Source: JAWLGW01 sp964569055
GTDB taxonomy: Bacteria > Planctomycetota > J058
Direction of reading: 5' to 3'
DNA length: 15,521 nt
Assembly (NCBI GenBank): GCA_964569055.1
Contig: CAZMSZ010000162.1
Span: 1-15,521 of the forward strand
Part shown: positions 15,475 through 15,521 of the stretch, in pieces
Position numbering within the stretch: the first letter of the stretch is position 1
Layout: every line of letters begins with the position of its first letter
The notes under the pieces: model-generated
What the model was told of the DNA's origin: nothing
What the model saw: the letters and a program-made list of their open reading frames with translations, nothing else
Databases searched by the model: none
Made by a program: the position numbers and the translations under genes

Positions 15475-15521
15475 CCGCGCGAATTGACCGCCAAGAGCGC
15501 CGAGGGAAGCTGTCGCTCGCG
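15475..15521. repeat. Inverted copy of the CGCCAAG-type repeat at the right end
   Basis: CCGCGCGAATTGAC is followed by two 9-base steps, CGCCAAGAG (15489-15497) and CGCCGAGGG (15498-15506), then AAGCTGTCGCTCGCG. Read on the same strand, the reverse complement of unit 1 at the left end is CCGCGTGAAAAATGAC, three 9-base steps, then AGAGCTGTCGCTGGCG. The order of parts is the same, so these are members of one repeat family in opposite orientation. The sequence ends inside this copy. Confidence 0.75.

Overview
This is a 15.5 kb piece of very GC-rich bacterial DNA, probably a whole short scaffold of a draft or metagenome assembly. It contains two runs of exactly 100 N. Each run breaks a gene whose reading frame changes across it, so the runs are placeholders of unknown true length. 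Both ends run into copies of the same CGCCAAG-type repeat in opposite orientation, which would explain why assembly stopped there. GTG starts are common and genes are packed tightly. The gene content (a giant secreted protein of the alpha-2-macroglobulin type, a lipoprotein of the NamZ/DUF1343 family, an IspH of the long plant/cyanobacterial form, several radical SAM proteins) suggests a Gram-negative, high-GC lineage such as Planctomycetota or Myxococcota. The phylum cannot be settled from the sequence alone.

Layout from left to right. Bases 1-160 hold three degenerate tandem units of the repeat. A TesB-like acyl-CoA thioesterase (249-1049, +) is followed by a gene for a secreted protein of more than 2,000 residues (1125-7264, +, with gap). 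This runs tail to tail, with a 4-base stop overlap, into a NamZ-like exo-N-acetylmuramidase lipoprotein (7261-8644, -, with gap). A 198-base divergent intergenic region carries a clear promoter and an AT-rich operator-like dyad array. It is followed by a four-gene unit (+): a six-helix membrane protein, a winged-helix regulator, a B12-type radical SAM protein and an IspH. A PA0069-family radical SAM gene (12690-13844, +) comes next, apparently with its own promoter and a leaderless start. It abuts, tail to tail with one base between, a Nudix/metallo-beta-lactamase/winged-helix fusion (13846-15339, -). A G-rich tract and the inverted repeat copy close the window.

The membrane protein and the winged-helix regulator form a recognisable pair, and the regulator probably acts on the dyads in front of its own operon. 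Because the radical SAM gene overlaps the regulator stop and ispH follows three bases after the radical SAM gene, the same control may reach the last step of the MEP isoprenoid pathway. The remaining genes look like independent housekeeping or envelope functions. The most unusual items are the giant secreted protein, the dyad-controlled operon that ends in ispH, and the three-domain Nudix-MBL fusion. No RNA gene, insertion sequence, CRISPR array or hairpin terminator was recognised.
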